This document shows, one piece after another, positions 10,957-21,855 of a stretch of 64,000 bases of DNA (positions are counted from its first letter, which is position 1; each line of letters opens with the position of its first letter). The translations under genes were made by a program, and so were the position numbers. Source of the stretch: Variovorax dokdonensis (GTDB lineage Bacteria; Pseudomonadota; Gammaproteobacteria; Burkholderiales; Burkholderiaceae_C); contig NZ_JASZYV010000001.1 in assembly GCF_030316895.1 (NCBI RefSeq), positions 1,364,001 to 1,428,000 on the forward strand, given 5' to 3'. The notes under the pieces are model-generated. The model was not told where the DNA came from. It ran no database searches and saw only the letters and a list, made by a program, of their open reading frames with translations.

Positions 10957-11792
10957 GCTTTGCCCTTCCGAATGCCCGTGCTGGATCGCGGTGCCTGTTG
11001 TTTGCCGCGTTGGCGGCCTTCATGCTGGCCGGATGCGTCAGTACGACCAGCACGCGCCAGACTTCGGATGTCAGCTTCGGCGCCGAGCAGGTGCCACAGA
11101 CGGCATCGGACGAGGGCCAGGCGCGCAAGCGGGCCAGGCTTCGGCTCGAGCTGGCCTTGGGGTATTTCCAGAACGGGCAGACCAACGTGGCTCTGGACGA
11201 GGTGAAGCAGGCGTTGGCCATCGATCCGGGTTATGGCGACGCCTACAACCTGCGCGGGCTGGTCTACATGCGTCTCGACGACCCTGGTCTTGCCGAAGAC
11301 AGCTTTCGGCGGGCCATCTCGATCAATCCGCGCGACGGCAACGCCATGCACAACTACGGTTGGCTGCTGTGCCAGCAGAAGCGCTATGGCGATGGCATTG
11401 GCCAATTCCAGCGTGCGCTGGAAACGCCCGGATATGCGGATCAGGCCAAGACGCTCATGACCATGGGCGTGTGCGACATGCAGGCGGGCCGTTCTGCCGA
11501 GGCCGAACGCGCGCTGACGCGGGCCTATGAGATCGACCCCAACAACCCCATCGTTGCCTACAACCTGGCATTGCTGCTGAGTCAGAGGCAGGATTGGGCG
11601 CGCGCCCAGTTCTACATCCGACGCGTGAACAACAGCCAGGCAGCGACGGCAGAAACCCTGTGGCTGGGCGTCAAGGTGGAGCGCCAGCTGAACAACCGCG
11701 AGGCTGCCGGCCAACTCGGCGCGCAGCTGACGCAGCGCTTCCCGCAATCGCGCGAGGCGCTGGCCTACGAGCGTGGGAATTTCAATGATTGA
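10953..11792 (+). CDS. pilF: Type IV pilus biogenesis/stability lipoprotein PilF (PilW)
   Basis: A 279-residue lipoprotein. The signal peptide ends in the lipobox MLAGC, after which about four to six tetratricopeptide repeats span residues 60-260 ([20 protein letters not shown] and similar units). In Pseudomonas and Neisseria, PilF/PilW is the outer-membrane pilotin for the PilQ secretin. The gene sits in its usual place between rlmN and rodZ, overlapping the first by 4 bases and the second by 8. No other pilus gene is in this window. Confidence 0.88.
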   Translation: MSFALPNARAGSRCLLFAALAAFMLAGCVSTTSTRQTSDVSFGAEQVPQTASDEGQARKRARLRLELALGYFQNGQTNVALDEVKQALAIDPGYGDAYNLRGLVYMRLDDPGLAEDSFRRAISINPRDGNAMHNYGWLLCQQKRYGDGIGQFQRALETPGYADQAKTLMTMGVCDMQAGRSAEAERALTRAYEIDPNNPIVAYNLALLLSQRQDWARAQFYIRRVNNSQAATAETLWLGVKVERQLNNREAAGQLGAQLTQRFPQSREALAYERGNFND

Positions 11793-12846
11793 GCGGGCCA
11801 GTGAGTTTGGTGCCTCGGCCGCGGTGCCGCTGGTGACCAGCGATGCAAGCATGCAAAGTGCCGGCGAGATGCTGCGCGCGGCGCGCGAGGCGCATGGCAT
11901 CGATGTCGCCGTGGTGGCTGCTGCCCTGAAGGTGCCCGTGCAGAAAGTCGAGGCCCTGGAGACCGATGACTTCGAGGCCTTGCCCGACCCCGTGTTTGCA
12001 CGTGCCCTGGCCGCGAGCATCTGCCGGGCCTTGCGCATCGATCCCAAGCCGGTGCTCGAGAAACTGCCCGGTGCACGACAGCCCGGCCTGGCGGAAGCAC
12101 AGCGACGCACGAATGCGACGTTCCGGCCGGCACCCGCCCGCAATGGCGGGGGAGGCGCTGGATCGCGCATCCTGGTCGTCATCGTGGCACTGCTTCTCAT
12201 CGGTGCCGCGCTGCTGGTCTGGCTGCCGCCGGCAAAGCTGGAGCAGTTCTCCGCCGCCGTTGACCGGATGTTGTCCGGCGGCCGGGAGCAGGCCAACACT
12301 GAGGCGACTGCGGTGGACGCGGCTGCGAGCGCCGACACGAGTACGTCGCCAGCGGCGGCGACCACAAGCGCGACGGCCCCCGTTCTGGCGCCGGTGTTGC
12401 CTGCTGCTGGGAATGCGGCGGTCTCGCCAGCGACGCCCGCGCCGGCCGTGGTGCCCGGCGCCCTTGCCAGTAGTCCGTCGTTGCCTGCTGCCTCCGGTGG
12501 CGCCGCGGCGCCCTCTGCCAATGCGGCCGGTGGCTCGGGCATGTCCAACTCGGTGCCACCCTCGGCGGGTTCGGGCGCCACCGCACCTGCGGTGCCCAGT
12601 CCCACGTCGATCCTCAGCTTCTCTGCACGCTCGGACGCCTGGATTTCCGTCACCGACGGTGGTGGCAAACAGTTGCTGCGGCGCTTGGTCAAGGGCGGGG
12701 AGACCGTGTCCGTGCCGGGCGAGCCGCCGCTCGCCGTGGTCGTTGGCAATGCGGCCGGCGTCGATGTCAGCGTGCGCGGCAAGCCCTTCGATCTGAAGGA
12801 GCTGACGCGTTCGGGTGGTGTTGCCCGCTTCGAGGTCAAGCCATGA
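11785..12846 (+). CDS. rodZ: Cytoskeleton protein RodZ
   Basis: A 353-residue protein with RodZ architecture. A cytoplasmic helix-turn-helix domain at about residues 25-95 ([22 protein letters not shown]) is followed by one membrane segment near residues 130-155 ([19 protein letters not shown]). A low-complexity Ala/Pro/Ser/Thr periplasmic linker of about 110 residues leads to a DUF4115 beta domain at the C-terminus. RodZ links MreB to the elongasome. The ATG at 11785 is preferred; a GTG four codons upstream is also in frame. The stop overlaps ispG by four bases. Confidence 0.9.
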   Translation: MIERASEFGASAAVPLVTSDASMQSAGEMLRAAREAHGIDVAVVAAALKVPVQKVEALETDDFEALPDPVFARALAASICRALRIDPKPVLEKLPGARQPGLAEAQRRTNATFRPAPARNGGGGAGSRILVVIVALLLIGAALLVWLPPAKLEQFSAAVDRMLSGGREQANTEATAVDAAASADTSTSPAAATTSATAPVLAPVLPAAGNAAVSPATPAPAVVPGALASSPSLPAASGGAAAPSANAAGGSGMSNSVPPSAGSGATAPAVPSPTSILSFSARSDAWISVTDGGGKQLLRRLVKGGETVSVPGEPPLAVVVGNAAGVDVSVRGKPFDLKELTRSGGVARFEVKP

Positions 12847-14138
12847 CGGACAACCTCACCGATTTCTCCTGTCTGCCGATCGAAGCTGCCGCGCCCAAGC
12901 CGCGCCGCTCGCGGCAGGCGCGTGTGGTGTGGGGGCCGCGGGTGGTCACCGTCGGCGGCGACGCTCCGGTGCGGGTGCAGTCGATGACCAACACCGATAC
13001 GCAAGATGCCATCGGCACCGCGATCCAGGTCAAGGAACTGGCGCAGGCTGGCTCCGAGATGGTGCGCATCACCGTCAACACGCCCGAGGCTGCTCAGCAG
13101 GTGCCGTATATCCGCGAGCAACTCGACCGCATGGGCGTGGACGTGCCGCTGGTGGGCGACTTCCACTACAACGGCCATCGCTTGCTGACCGAGTTCCCGG
13201 ACTGCGCCCAGGCGCTGTCCAAATATCGGATCAACCCCGGCAACGTGGGCAAGGGCGACAAGCGCGATCGGCAGTTCGGTCAGATGATCGAGGCGGCCAT
13301 GCGATGGGACAAGGTGGTGCGCATCGGTGTGAACTGGGGCAGCCTCGATCAGGACCTGCTGGCCAGCCTGATGGACGCCAACAGCCGCCGCGCGGAGCCG
13401 TGGGACGCCAAGCACGTCATGTACGAGGCGCTCATCACATCCGCGATCGAGTCGGCCCGCTTGGCCGAGTCGATGGGCATGCGGGGTGAGCAAATCATCC
13501 TGTCGTGCAAGGTCAGTGGTGTGCAAGACCTCATTTCCGTCTACCGCGAACTCGCGCGCCGCTGCGACTACCCCTTGCATCTGGGTCTGACCGAAGCCGG
13601 CATGGGCACCAAGGGCACCGTGGCGTCCTCGGTTGCACTGGGCATCCTTTTGCAAGAGGGCATTGGCGACACGATCCGCGTCTCGCTCACGCCGCAGCCT
13701 GGCGAATCGCGCACGCAGGAAGTCGTGATTGCCAGCGAAATCCTTCAGGCCTTGGGGCTGCGCGTGTTCGTGCCCAGCGTCACCGCCTGCCCGGGGTGCG
13801 GACGGACCACCAGCACCACGTTCCAGGAACTCGCCAAGCAGATCGACGACTATCTGCGCATGCAGATGCCTGTGTGGCGCAACAAGTACCCGGGCGTCGA
13901 GGGCATGAAGGTGGCGGTCATGGGCTGCATCGTCAACGGTCCCGGCGAGAGCAAGCATGCCGACATCGGCATCAGCCTGCCCGGCACCGGCGAGGCCCCC
14001 GCCGCCCCCGTTTTCATCGATGGCGAGAAGGCGCTCACCCTGCGTGGCGACAACATCGCCAATGAATTCCATGCGCTGGTCGAGCGCTACGTCGAGCAGC
14101 GTTTCGGGAAGCCAGCGCCAGTACTTGATCCGGTCTGA
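12843..14138 (+). CDS. ispG: 4-hydroxy-3-methylbut-2-enyl diphosphate synthase IspG
   Basis: A 431-residue iron-sulfur enzyme of the MEP isoprenoid pathway. It reduces methylerythritol cyclodiphosphate to HMBPP. The N-terminal TIM-barrel part has [14 protein letters not shown]. The C-terminal cluster cysteines are in [10 protein letters not shown] and [11 protein letters not shown]. The length is the longer proteobacterial type. It lies between rodZ and hisS, its conserved position in betaproteobacteria and gammaproteobacteria. Confidence 0.95.
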   Translation: MTDNLTDFSCLPIEAAAPKPRRSRQARVVWGPRVVTVGGDAPVRVQSMTNTDTQDAIGTAIQVKELAQAGSEMVRITVNTPEAAQQVPYIREQLDRMGVDVPLVGDFHYNGHRLLTEFPDCAQALSKYRINPGNVGKGDKRDRQFGQMIEAAMRWDKVVRIGVNWGSLDQDLLASLMDANSRRAEPWDAKHVMYEALITSAIESARLAESMGMRGEQIILSCKVSGVQDLISVYRELARRCDYPLHLGLTEAGMGTKGTVASSVALGILLQEGIGDTIRVSLTPQPGESRTQEVVIASEILQALGLRVFVPSVTACPGCGRTTSTTFQELAKQIDDYLRMQMPVWRNKYPGVEGMKVAVMGCIVNGPGESKHADIGISLPGTGEAPAAPVFIDGEKALTLRGDNIANEFHALVERYVEQRFGKPAPVLDPV

Positions 14139-14148
14139 ACCATTGAAC

Positions 14149-15525
14149 ATGTCACAAGAGCCATCATCGGGCGCGCAGGCGCCCGTTTTTCCATCCGGCA
14201 AGGCCAAGGTCGCCAAATTCGAAAAGCTGGCGGCGGTGAAGGGCATGAACGACATCCTGCCGCCCGAGTCGGCCCGCTGGGAGTGGCTCGAAGCCATCGT
14301 GCGCGAGCAGATGGCACGCTTTGCATACCGCAACGTGCGCACGCCCATCCTCGAGCACACGCAGTTGTTCGTGCGCGGTATCGGCGAGGTCACCGACATC
14401 GTCGAGAAGGAGATGTATTCCTTCGAGGACCGCTCCGACAAGCATGGCCAGGCGGAACACCTGACCATGCGGCCGGAGAACACTGCTGGCGTGGTCCGCG
14501 CGGTGGTCGAGCACAACCTGCTGTACGACGGCGGCAAGCGCCTTTACTACATGGGGCCCATGTTCCGGCGCGAGAAGCCGCAGCGCGGCCGCTACCGGCA
14601 GTTCCACCAGATCGGGGCCGAGGCGCTGGGCTTTGCCGGGCCGGATGTCGATGCCGAACTCATCCTGCTGGCGCGAGCCCTGTGGAAGGCCATCGGCCTG
14701 ACGGATGTGCGTCTGGAGCTCAACAGCCTGGGGCAGCCTGCCGAGCGTGCGGCGCATCGCGAGCAGCTGATCGCCTACCTGGAGCGGCACGCCGACAAGT
14801 TGGACGAAGACGCCCGTCGGCGCTTGCACAGCAATCCGCTGCGCATCCTGGACACCAAGAATCCCGCCATGCAAGAGCTGGTCGAGGGCGCTCCGCGCCT
14901 GCTCGACTTCCTGGGGGCCGAGTCGCTTGCCCACTTCGAGGGCCTGCAGGCCATCCTGAAGGCCAACGACGTGGACTACACCATCAACCCGCGCCTGGTG
15001 CGCGGGCTGGACTACTACAACCTCTCGGTCTTCGAGTTCGTCACCGACCGCCTGGGTTCGCAAGGCACTGTGTGCGCCGGTGGCCGCTACGACGACCTGA
15101 TCATCCAGATCGGCGGCAAGGCGGCACCCGCCGTGGGCTGGGCGCTGGGCATCGAGCGCGTGCTGGCGCTGCTCGACGAGCAGGGCGCCGAGGTGCCGGT
15201 GGCGCCGCCCCATGCCTACGCCGTCGTGCCCGATGCATCGGCCATGCCTGTGGCGCTGCGCACGTTGACGCAGCTGCGAGAGCGGGGCGTTCGCGTGCAG
15301 ATGCACGCGGCCACCGCGGACGGCCTGGGCAGCTTCAAGTCGCAGTTCAAGAAGGCCGACGCCAGCGGCGCCGGCTTTGCCCTGGTGTTCGGCGGTGACG
15401 AACTGGCACGTGGCGAAGTGACGCTCAAGTCACTGCGCGATGGCAAGGGCGAGCAGCGGGCGCTGGCGCTGGCCGATCCGGACGCCCTGGCGACCCACCT
15501 ACAATCTTCCGCTCCCAACGACTGA
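14149..15525 (+). CDS. hisS: Histidyl-tRNA synthetase
   Basis: A class II aminoacyl-tRNA synthetase of 458 residues. The conserved start [15 protein letters not shown] follows a short nonconserved leader. Motif 2 appears as [22 protein letters not shown], shortened here to its core [12 protein letters not shown]. The histidine-binding signature is LVRGLDYYN, and motif 3 is [16 protein letters not shown]-terminal anticodon-binding domain follows. The ATG at 14149 lies 10 bases after the ispG stop. A separate paralogue, hisZ, is found at 23080-24234. Confidence 0.95.
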   Translation: MSQEPSSGAQAPVFPSGKAKVAKFEKLAAVKGMNDILPPESARWEWLEAIVREQMARFAYRNVRTPILEHTQLFVRGIGEVTDIVEKEMYSFEDRSDKHGQAEHLTMRPENTAGVVRAVVEHNLLYDGGKRLYYMGPMFRREKPQRGRYRQFHQIGAEALGFAGPDVDAELILLARALWKAIGLTDVRLELNSLGQPAERAAHREQLIAYLERHADKLDEDARRRLHSNPLRILDTKNPAMQELVEGAPRLLDFLGAESLAHFEGLQAILKANDVDYTINPRLVRGLDYYNLSVFEFVTDRLGSQGTVCAGGRYDDLIIQIGGKAAPAVGWALGIERVLALLDEQGAEVPVAPPHAYAVVPDASAMPVALRTLTQLRERGVRVQMHAATADGLGSFKSQFKKADASGAGFALVFGGDELARGEVTLKSLRDGKGEQRALALADPDALATHLQSSAPND

Positions 15526-15531
15526 CAGCGC

Positions 15532-16194
15532 ATGGCTACCCATCTCGATCTCGAAGAACAGGAACAACTCGACCGGCTCAAGCACTTCTGGGCCACCTGG
15601 GGCAATCTCATCACGGGCGTGCTCGTGGTGGTTGCGCTGGGTGTCATCGGCTGGCAGGGTTGGCAATACCACCAGCGCAGCAAGGCAGCAGGAGCGGCAG
15701 CGCTCTATGACGAGATGCTGCGGGCCTCGGAGAGTGGCGACACGGCTCGCGTCGAACGGGCGCTTGCCGATATGAAGGACAAGTTCGCCGGCACGGCCTA
15801 CGCGCCCCAGGCGGGGCTGCTGGCCGCCAAGGCGTTGCGCGACAAGGGCAATGCACAGGCATCGCAGGCGGCGCTGGCATGGGTCTCGGAGCAGGCGTCT
15901 GACCCCGGCTACCAGGCCGTCGCACGCCTTCGCCTGTCCGCCGAGTTGATGCAGGCCAAGTCTTACGACGAAGCGCTCAAGTTGCTCGACAAACCGGTGC
16001 CCAAGGAATTCGAGGCGCTGGTTGCCGACCGCAAGGGCGACATCTTCCTGGCCCAGGGCAAGCGAAGCGAAGCCCGCTCCGCCTACGAACAGGCGTGGCA
16101 AGGCATGGACGCTCAAGACGCCTATCGCCGCATGGTCGAGATCAAGCTCAACGCCGTCGGCGTAGACGCATCCACGCTCAAGGCGAAGCCCTGA
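15532..16194 (+). CDS. YfgM-family membrane-anchored TPR protein
   Basis: A 220-residue protein with a short cytoplasmic N-terminus (DLEEQEQLDRLKHFWATWGN), one membrane segment near residues 24-44 and periplasmic TPR-like repeats. This is the YfgM/DUF2133 family, an ancillary SecYEG-associated chaperone-like protein in E. coli. The position between hisS and bamB is the same as in E. coli (yfgM-bamB-der). It starts six bases after the hisS stop and is probably in the same transcript. Confidence 0.88.
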   Translation: MATHLDLEEQEQLDRLKHFWATWGNLITGVLVVVALGVIGWQGWQYHQRSKAAGAAALYDEMLRASESGDTARVERALADMKDKFAGTAYAPQAGLLAAKALRDKGNAQASQAALAWVSEQASDPGYQAVARLRLSAELMQAKSYDEALKLLDKPVPKEFEALVADRKGDIFLAQGKRSEARSAYEQAWQGMDAQDAYRRMVEIKLNAVGVDASTLKAKP

Positions 16195-16253
16195 CCGGCG
16201 CCCACTCACTTGGACCAGAATCAATTGCTGTTTCCGCAGGGACCCAACGAACC

Positions 16254-17399
16254 ATGAAGACCAAGCGATTCCTGCCCGGTGCACGCCTGCGCCGGGGTGC
16301 CGCCATCGTCCTGTCCGCGCTCGTCCTGGTGGCTTGTTCGGGCGACTCCAAGCCCAAGCCTGCCGAGCTTCCCGCCAACCCCGATCTCATCGGACTGAGC
16401 CAGGCCTGGTCGTTCAAGCTGCCGGAGGTCAAGTTCCCGCTCGTCTCCGACGTGTCTGACGACGTGGTCGTGGTGGCCGGTGGCGAAAAGGGCACCGTGC
16501 TGGCCATCGACGCGCGTACCGGCAAGGAACTGTGGCGGGTCGACGTGGGCGTGAGCCTGAATGCAGGCGTCGGCAGCGACGGCACGCTGGCGGCCGTGGT
16601 CACGCGCGAGAACGAACTCGTGGCCATTCAGGGCGGCGAGATCCTCTGGAAGAAGAAGCTGAGCGCCGAGACGTTCACGCCGCCTTTGGTGGCGGGGCGC
16701 CGCATCTTCGTGCAAGGCGCCGATCGGGCCACATCCGCCTGGGATGGCCAGAGCGGGCGGCGCCTGTGGACGCAGACGCGACCTGCCGAGGCTCTGGTGC
16801 TCAAGCGACCCGGCGTGCTGCAGGCGGTGAACGATGCGCTGGTCACCGGCATCGGCGCACGACTGGTGGCGATGAACCCGGCCAATGGCGCGTCGGTCTG
16901 GGAGGCGCCCATCGCGTCCCCGCGTGGCACCAATGACGTCGAGCGCCTGGTCGATCTGACGGGCACCATCAGCGTGGCCGGCGGGACCATCTGTGCTCGC
17001 GCCTACGTCGCCGCCGTCGGCTGCGTGGACGGCAATCGGGGCACACTGGTCTGGACCAAGCCGTCCTCGGGTTCAGAGGGCGTCACGGGTGACGAGAACA
17101 CGCTCTATGGTGCCGAGCAGAATGGCGTCGTGACGGCCTGGCGTCGCCGCGACGGCGAGCAGATCTGGAGCACCGACGCGCTCAAGTACCGGCAACTCAC
17201 CGCGCCTCTGGCGGCCGGCCGAGCCCTCATTCTTGGCGAAGGCAGCGGCAATCTGCTGCTGTTGAGCCGCGATGACGGCAAACTGCTGGCGCGCGTGTCT
17301 CCCGACGGTTCCGCCATCGCGGCCGATCCGGTGCTGGTGGCTGGCACCCTCGTGGTCGTGACCGCCAAGGGCGGCGTTTTCGGATATCGGCCCAAGTAA
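16254..17399 (+). CDS. bamB: Outer membrane assembly lipoprotein BamB
   Basis: A 381-residue lipoprotein with signal peptide and lipobox LVACS, followed by an eight-bladed PQQ-like beta-propeller. Repeated blade motifs such as [30 protein letters not shown] and [14 protein letters not shown] are visible. BamB is the BamA-binding propeller of the BAM complex; bamD of the same complex is 11 kb to the left. The ATG at 16254 places the hydrophobic core and lipobox correctly. Confidence 0.92.
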   Translation: MKTKRFLPGARLRRGAAIVLSALVLVACSGDSKPKPAELPANPDLIGLSQAWSFKLPEVKFPLVSDVSDDVVVVAGGEKGTVLAIDARTGKELWRVDVGVSLNAGVGSDGTLAAVVTRENELVAIQGGEILWKKKLSAETFTPPLVAGRRIFVQGADRATSAWDGQSGRRLWTQTRPAEALVLKRPGVLQAVNDALVTGIGARLVAMNPANGASVWEAPIASPRGTNDVERLVDLTGTISVAGGTICARAYVAAVGCVDGNRGTLVWTKPSSGSEGVTGDENTLYGAEQNGVVTAWRRRDGEQIWSTDALKYRQLTAPLAAGRALILGEGSGNLLLLSRDDGKLLARVSPDGSAIAADPVLVAGTLVVVTAKGGVFGYRPK

Positions 17400-17457
17400 G
17401 GGCCGGCCGGGCGCCCATTCAACAAGAACAGCGAACGCTGCAATAAAAGGAAGGCGC

Positions 17458-18804
17458 ATGAAGCCGGTTATCGCTCTGGTAGGGCGGCCCAACGTGGGCA
17501 AATCGACCCTGTTCAACCGGCTCACCAAGACGCGCGACGCCATCGTGGCCGACTTCGCCGGGCTGACGCGCGATCGGCACTATGGCAATGGCCGGGCCGG
17601 AAACCGCGAATACATCGTCATCGACACGGGTGGCTTCGAGCCCGATGCGGGCAGCGGCATTTATAGCGAGATGGCCAAGCAGACCCGCCAGGCGGTAGCC
17701 GAGGCGGATGTGGTCATCTTCGTGGTCGATGCGCGCGATGGGCTGTCCGCGCAGGACCATGACATCGCCAATGAACTTCGCCGTCTGGGCAAGCCCTGCA
17801 TCCTGGTGGCCAACAAGGCCGAAGGCATGCAAAGCAGCGCCCGACTGGTCGATTTCTACGAGCTGGGTTTTGGCGAGGTGCATGCCGTTTCGGCCGCTCA
17901 CGGTCAGGGCGTGCGGGACATCGTCGATCTGGCGCTGGAGTCGCTCAACCTGCCTGACGTCGAGGAAGACGATTTCGGCGATGACGCCGAGGCCAAGCCC
18001 ATCCGTCTGGCCGTGGCCGGGCGACCGAACGTGGGCAAGTCCACATTGATCAACACTTGGCTGGGTGAGGAGCGCCTGGTCGCCTTCGACATGCCCGGCA
18101 CCACGCGCGATGCGATCACGGTGCCCTTCGAGCGCAACGGCCAACGCTTCGAGCTCATCGACACGGCGGGACTGCGGCGCAAGGGCAGGGTGTTCGAGGC
18201 TATCGAGAAGTTCTCGGTGGTCAAGACGCTGCAGGCCATCGAATCGGCCAACGTCGTCTTGCTGCTACTGGACGCGACGCAGGGCGTGACCGATCAGGAC
18301 GCCCACATTGCCGGCTACATCCTGGAAAGCGGCCGCGCAGTGGTGATCGCGGTCAACAAGTGGGACGCGGTGGACGCCTACCAGCGCGAGCAAGTGAATC
18401 GGCAGATCGAGAGTCGCCTGCCATTCTTGAAGTTCGCCTCGCTCAATTTCATCTCGGCGGCCAAGCGACAAGGCCTGGGGCCGGTCTGGCAGGCCATTGC
18501 CCAGGCTCACAAGGCCGCAACGCGCAAGATGTCCACGCCGGTGCTCACACGCCTCTTGCAAGAGGCGGTGCAGTTCCAGACCCCCAAGAAGACGGGCATG
18601 TTCCGCCCCAAGCTTCGCTATGCGCACCAAGGTGGCATGAACCCGCCGGTGATCGTGATCCACGGCAATTCGCTGGAACACGTGACCGATGCGTATCGAC
18701 GCTTTCTCGAAGGCCGGTTCCGCAAGGAGTTCGACCTGGTCGGCACGCCGCTGCGCATCGAATTCAAGACTTCGCACAATCCGTTTGCCGACAAGGAGGG
18801 CTGA
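17458..18804 (+). CDS. der: Ribosome-associated GTPase Der (EngA)
   Basis: A 448-residue protein with two consecutive GTPase domains and a KH-like C-terminal domain. Both G1 loops are intact, GRPNVGKST at about residues 8-16 and again near 186. NKxD-type motifs VANKAE and VNKWD are present in domains 1 and 2; the first reads NKAE rather than NKxD. Der is essential for 50S subunit assembly. AAGGAAGG lies just upstream of the ATG. The gene follows bamB, the usual order. Confidence 0.95.
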   Translation: MKPVIALVGRPNVGKSTLFNRLTKTRDAIVADFAGLTRDRHYGNGRAGNREYIVIDTGGFEPDAGSGIYSEMAKQTRQAVAEADVVIFVVDARDGLSAQDHDIANELRRLGKPCILVANKAEGMQSSARLVDFYELGFGEVHAVSAAHGQGVRDIVDLALESLNLPDVEEDDFGDDAEAKPIRLAVAGRPNVGKSTLINTWLGEERLVAFDMPGTTRDAITVPFERNGQRFELIDTAGLRRKGRVFEAIEKFSVVKTLQAIESANVVLLLLDATQGVTDQDAHIAGYILESGRAVVIAVNKWDAVDAYQREQVNRQIESRLPFLKFASLNFISAAKRQGLGPVWQAIAQAHKAATRKMSTPVLTRLLQEAVQFQTPKKTGMFRPKLRYAHQGGMNPPVIVIHGNSLEHVTDAYRRFLEGRFRKEFDLVGTPLRIEFKTSHNPFADKEG

Positions 18805-18826
18805 CGCCCCGGTCGGCGCAGCCTCC

Positions 18827-18854
18827 GGGCACACCCGGCAGTGCCTTTATTTTT
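18827..18854 (+). terminator. Candidate rho-independent terminator after der
   Basis: GGGCAC (18827-18832) can pair with GTGCCT (18841-18846) around an 8-base loop, and the hairpin is followed by a T-rich run. The stem is short and includes one G-U pair, so this is a modest candidate. It lies between der and hfq, which would give hfq its own promoter. Confidence 0.4.
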
Positions 18855-18943
18855 CGAGGGCCATTGAACCGATCTGCTGCACTGCAGAAACCCTGTGATA
18901 AGGTTCAGAGTCCAACAACAACTTCTTGAACACGGAGAATATC

Positions 18944-19186
18944 GTGAGCAACAAAGGGCAGCTTCTTCAAGACCCGTTCCTCAATACGCTGCGCCGCGAA
19001 CATGTTCCGGTGTCGATCTACCTGGTCAACGGCATCAAGCTGCAAGGTCAGATCGAGTCGTTCGACCAGTACGTCGTCCTCCTGCGCAACACCGTGACTC
19101 AGATGGTCTACAAGCACGCCATCTCGACGATCGTCCCGGGCCGCGCAGTCAATTTCTCTGCCGCTGAACAGGACGCCGCTGCCTGA
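18944..19186 (+). CDS. hfq: RNA chaperone Hfq
   Basis: An 80-residue Sm-like protein beginning [18 protein letters not shown], with the Sm1 region [21 protein letters not shown] and the Sm2 region [11 protein letters not shown]. It forms a hexamer that pairs small RNAs with mRNAs. The GTG at 18944 is chosen because the family N-terminus starts there and GGAG lies 6-7 bases upstream; a TTG at 18926 would add six unconserved residues. The C-terminal tail is short, as in betaproteobacteria. It lies upstream of hflX-hflK-hflC, the classical order. Confidence 0.95.
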   Translation: MSNKGQLLQDPFLNTLRREHVPVSIYLVNGIKLQGQIESFDQYVVLLRNTVTQMVYKHAISTIVPGRAVNFSAAEQDAAA

Positions 19187-19241
19187 TCGGCCGGGCGTGG
19201 CAGGCTGACGCCGCGCCCCCTTCACGAAAGCCACATCCCGA

Positions 19242-20411
19242 TTGGCTGAACAGATTCCCCGCGTCGCTGGCGCCGCCATCCTGGTGGGTGTGGACTTCGG
19301 CTTGCCGCATTTTGACGGTGAACTCGAAGAACTTGGGCTGCTCGCGCAAACCGCGGGCCTCGATCCGGTGGCTCGCCTGACCTGCAAACGCAAGGCGCCG
19401 GACGCCGCACTCTTCGTGGGCAGCGGCAAGGCCGATGAAATCCGCGAACTGGCCGAGATGCATCGCGCCAGCGAGGTCATCTTCGATCAGGCCTTGAGCC
19501 CCGCCCAGCAGCGCAACCTGGAACGCGCCATCGGTGCGGCCGTCTACGACCGCACCTTTCTCATTCTGGAGATCTTCGCCCAGCGGGCCCGCAGCCACGA
19601 AGGCAAGCTTCAGGTCGAACTGGCGCGTCTCCAATACCTGAGCACCCGGCTGGTTCGCCGCTGGTCGCACCTGGAGCGTCAGCGCGGCGGCATCGGTACC
19701 CGTGGCGGCCCCGGCGAAACCCAGATCGAGCTGGATCGCCGGATGATCGGTGACGCCATCCGGCGGACGCGCGAACGGCTGGCCAAGGTGCAGCGCCAAC
19801 GCGGCACGCAGCGCCGCCAGCGCGAGCGCCGCGACACTTTCAATATCTCGTTGGTCGGCTATACCAACGCCGGCAAGTCTTCGCTGTTCAACGCGCTGGT
19901 CAAGGCCCGGGCCTATGCCGCCGATCAGCTCTTTGCCACGCTGGACACCACGACGCGCCACCTCTACCTGGGCGACGCCGGACGGAGCGTTTCCATTTCC
20001 GACACCGTGGGTTTCATCCGGGATCTGCCGCACGGACTGGTCGATGCGTTCAAGGCCACCTTGCAGGAGGCGGTCGACGCCGACCTGCTACTGCACGTGG
20101 TGGATGCGTCCAATCCTCACCATCCGGAGCAAATGGACGAGGTGCGCGCCGTGCTCGAGGAAATCGGAGCGGCCGATGTACCCCAGCTGATGATCTTCAA
20201 CAAGCTGGATGCCATCGAGCCCGAGCGTCGACCTGTTCGCCTGAAGGATCACATGGAAGTGGACGGACGGCTGTTGACCCGTGTCTTCCTCAGTGCCCGA
20301 ACGGGCGAGGGACTGGCCGAACTGCGGGAAGAGCTTGCCCAGCGGGCAATGGCCGCGATGTCCTCGAAGCCCCTTGCCGATGCTGCGCCATTGCAGGATG
20401 CGGCGCATTGA
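19242..20411 (+). CDS. hflX: GTPase HflX
   Basis: A 389-residue ribosome-associated GTPase. The N-terminal HflX domain has the KRKAPDAALFVGSGKADEI pattern, and the glycine-rich linker GGIGTRGGPGETQ is diagnostic. The G domain carries GYTNAGKSSLFN and DTVGFIRDLPH. HflX splits stalled ribosomes during stress. The start is probably TTG at 19242; no closer ATG or GTG fits the conserved N-terminus and the ribosome-binding site is weak, so translation may be low. Confidence 0.92.
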   Translation: MAEQIPRVAGAAILVGVDFGLPHFDGELEELGLLAQTAGLDPVARLTCKRKAPDAALFVGSGKADEIRELAEMHRASEVIFDQALSPAQQRNLERAIGAAVYDRTFLILEIFAQRARSHEGKLQVELARLQYLSTRLVRRWSHLERQRGGIGTRGGPGETQIELDRRMIGDAIRRTRERLAKVQRQRGTQRRQRERRDTFNISLVGYTNAGKSSLFNALVKARAYAADQLFATLDTTTRHLYLGDAGRSVSISDTVGFIRDLPHGLVDAFKATLQEAVDADLLLHVVDASNPHHPEQMDEVRAVLEEIGAADVPQLMIFNKLDAIEPERRPVRLKDHMEVDGRLLTRVFLSARTGEGLAELREELAQRAMAAMSSKPLADAAPLQDAAH

Positions 20412-20461
20412 TTGGCACAATTGGCGCGCCATTCACTGTTAGACGAGAAGAAAAGAAACTA

Positions 20462-21829
20462 ATGATTGCAAAGCCACTGTTGGGACGGTTTCGCGGCATG
20501 TTCAATTTGAACGATGGTCGTTGGGGCCGGGGCGATGAGGGTTCCTCTTCGGAGGGTGATCGCCCGAATGCGAACCGTCCCGATGCGGAGCCTCCGGGCC
20601 GGCCGCCGGCGCCGCCCGAACGGCCGCGCGGCCAGGGCCCGAACCAGGGCCCGCCGGACCTGGATGAGCTGTGGCGCGATTTCAACCGCAAGCTCGGTGG
20701 CCTGTTCGGCGGGCGGGGCGGCGGCCAACCGCCGTCGTCGGGAGGCAACGGCAACGGCGGCAACTTCAAGCCGGACATGAAAAACGCGGGCTTCGGCCTT
20801 GGCCTGGTGGTGGTCGTGGCGCTGCTCATCTGGCTGAGCACCGGCTTCTTCATCGTTCAGGAAGGCTCCCAAGCCGTCATCACCCAGTTCGGCCGCTACA
20901 AGTCGACCGTGGGTGCGGGCTTCAACTGGCGCCTGCCTTACCCGATTCAGCGCCATGAGATCGTGGTGGTCACGCAGATCCGTTCCGCAGACGTGGGACG
21001 CGACACCATCGTTCATTCGACCGGGCTGCGCGAATCCGCGATGCTCACCGAGGACGAGAACATCGTCGAGATCAAGTTCGCCGTGCAATACCGCCTGAGC
21101 GACGCGCGTGCCTACCTCTACGAATCCAAGGCGCCGGCCGAGACGGTCGTGCAGGTGGCGGAAACCGCCGTGCGCGAGGTGGTGGGCAAGATGAAGATGG
21201 ATGCCGCTCTGGCCGAGGAGCGCGACCAGATCGCACCCCGCGTTCGCAATCTCATGCAGAGCATCCTCGACCGCTACAGCGTCGGTGTCGAGGTGGTGGG
21301 CATCAACCTGCAGCAAGGCGGCGTGCGCCCGCCTGAGCAGGTTCAGGCCGCATTCGACGACGTGCTCAAGGCTGGCCAGGAGCGCGAGCGGGCAAAGAAC
21401 GAGGCGCAGGCCTATGCCAACGACGTCGTGCCTCGCGCGAACGGTACGGCCTCGCGCCTCATCGAGGAGGCCCAGGCCTACAAGGCGCGCGTGGTCGCTA
21501 CGGCGCAGGGTGATGCGCAGCGCTTCCAGCAGGTGCTTGCCGAATACCAGAAGGCCCCGCAGGTGACGCGTGACCGCATGTACATCGATGCCATGCAGCA
21601 GATCTACGCCAACACCAGCAAGGTGCTGGTCGATTCCAGGCAGGGCTCCAACCTGCTGTACTTGCCTCTGGACAAGCTGATGCAAGCCTCGGGCGCCGCG
21701 CCCGGCGCGACTTCGACCGAGACCACGACGGCACCGGCGGCTAGCACGCCGCCGCCGCCTCCGGGCTACCCCGCCTCCAATGAAACGCGCATCCGCGACG
21801 GCCGTTCGCGCGATCGCGACTCCCGCTGA
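20462..21829 (+). CDS. hflK: FtsH protease modulator HflK
   Basis: A 455-residue SPFH/band-7 protein. An N-terminal Gly/Pro/Arg-rich cytoplasmic stretch is followed by one membrane segment near residues 110-135 (GLGLVVVVALLIWLSTGFFIV). The periplasmic SPFH domain begins EGSQAVITQFGRY. A helical region and a Pro-rich tail follow. HflK and HflC form the cage around FtsH in the inner membrane. The ATG at 20462 is favoured over a TTG at 20408; an ATG at 20498 is also possible. Confidence 0.92.
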   Translation: MIAKPLLGRFRGMFNLNDGRWGRGDEGSSSEGDRPNANRPDAEPPGRPPAPPERPRGQGPNQGPPDLDELWRDFNRKLGGLFGGRGGGQPPSSGGNGNGGNFKPDMKNAGFGLGLVVVVALLIWLSTGFFIVQEGSQAVITQFGRYKSTVGAGFNWRLPYPIQRHEIVVVTQIRSADVGRDTIVHSTGLRESAMLTEDENIVEIKFAVQYRLSDARAYLYESKAPAETVVQVAETAVREVVGKMKMDAALAEERDQIAPRVRNLMQSILDRYSVGVEVVGINLQQGGVRPPEQVQAAFDDVLKAGQERERAKNEAQAYANDVVPRANGTASRLIEEAQAYKARVVATAQGDAQRFQQVLAEYQKAPQVTRDRMYIDAMQQIYANTSKVLVDSRQGSNLLYLPLDKLMQASGAAPGATSTETTTAPAASTPPPPPGYPASNETRIRDGRSRDRDSR

Positions 21830-21855
21830 GCCAGGAACGACAGGCGCCGCAGAAC

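Noticed and set aside
10896..14537. A 1213-codon open frame on the minus strand opposite pilF, rodZ and ispG
   Set aside because: It is the shadow of GC-rich genes with clear families on the plus strand; its translation is Arg/Gly/His-rich with no domain.
18864..18901. TTGAAC and TGATAA as hfq promoter elements
   Set aside because: The spacer would be 26 bases, too long for a sigma-70 promoter.
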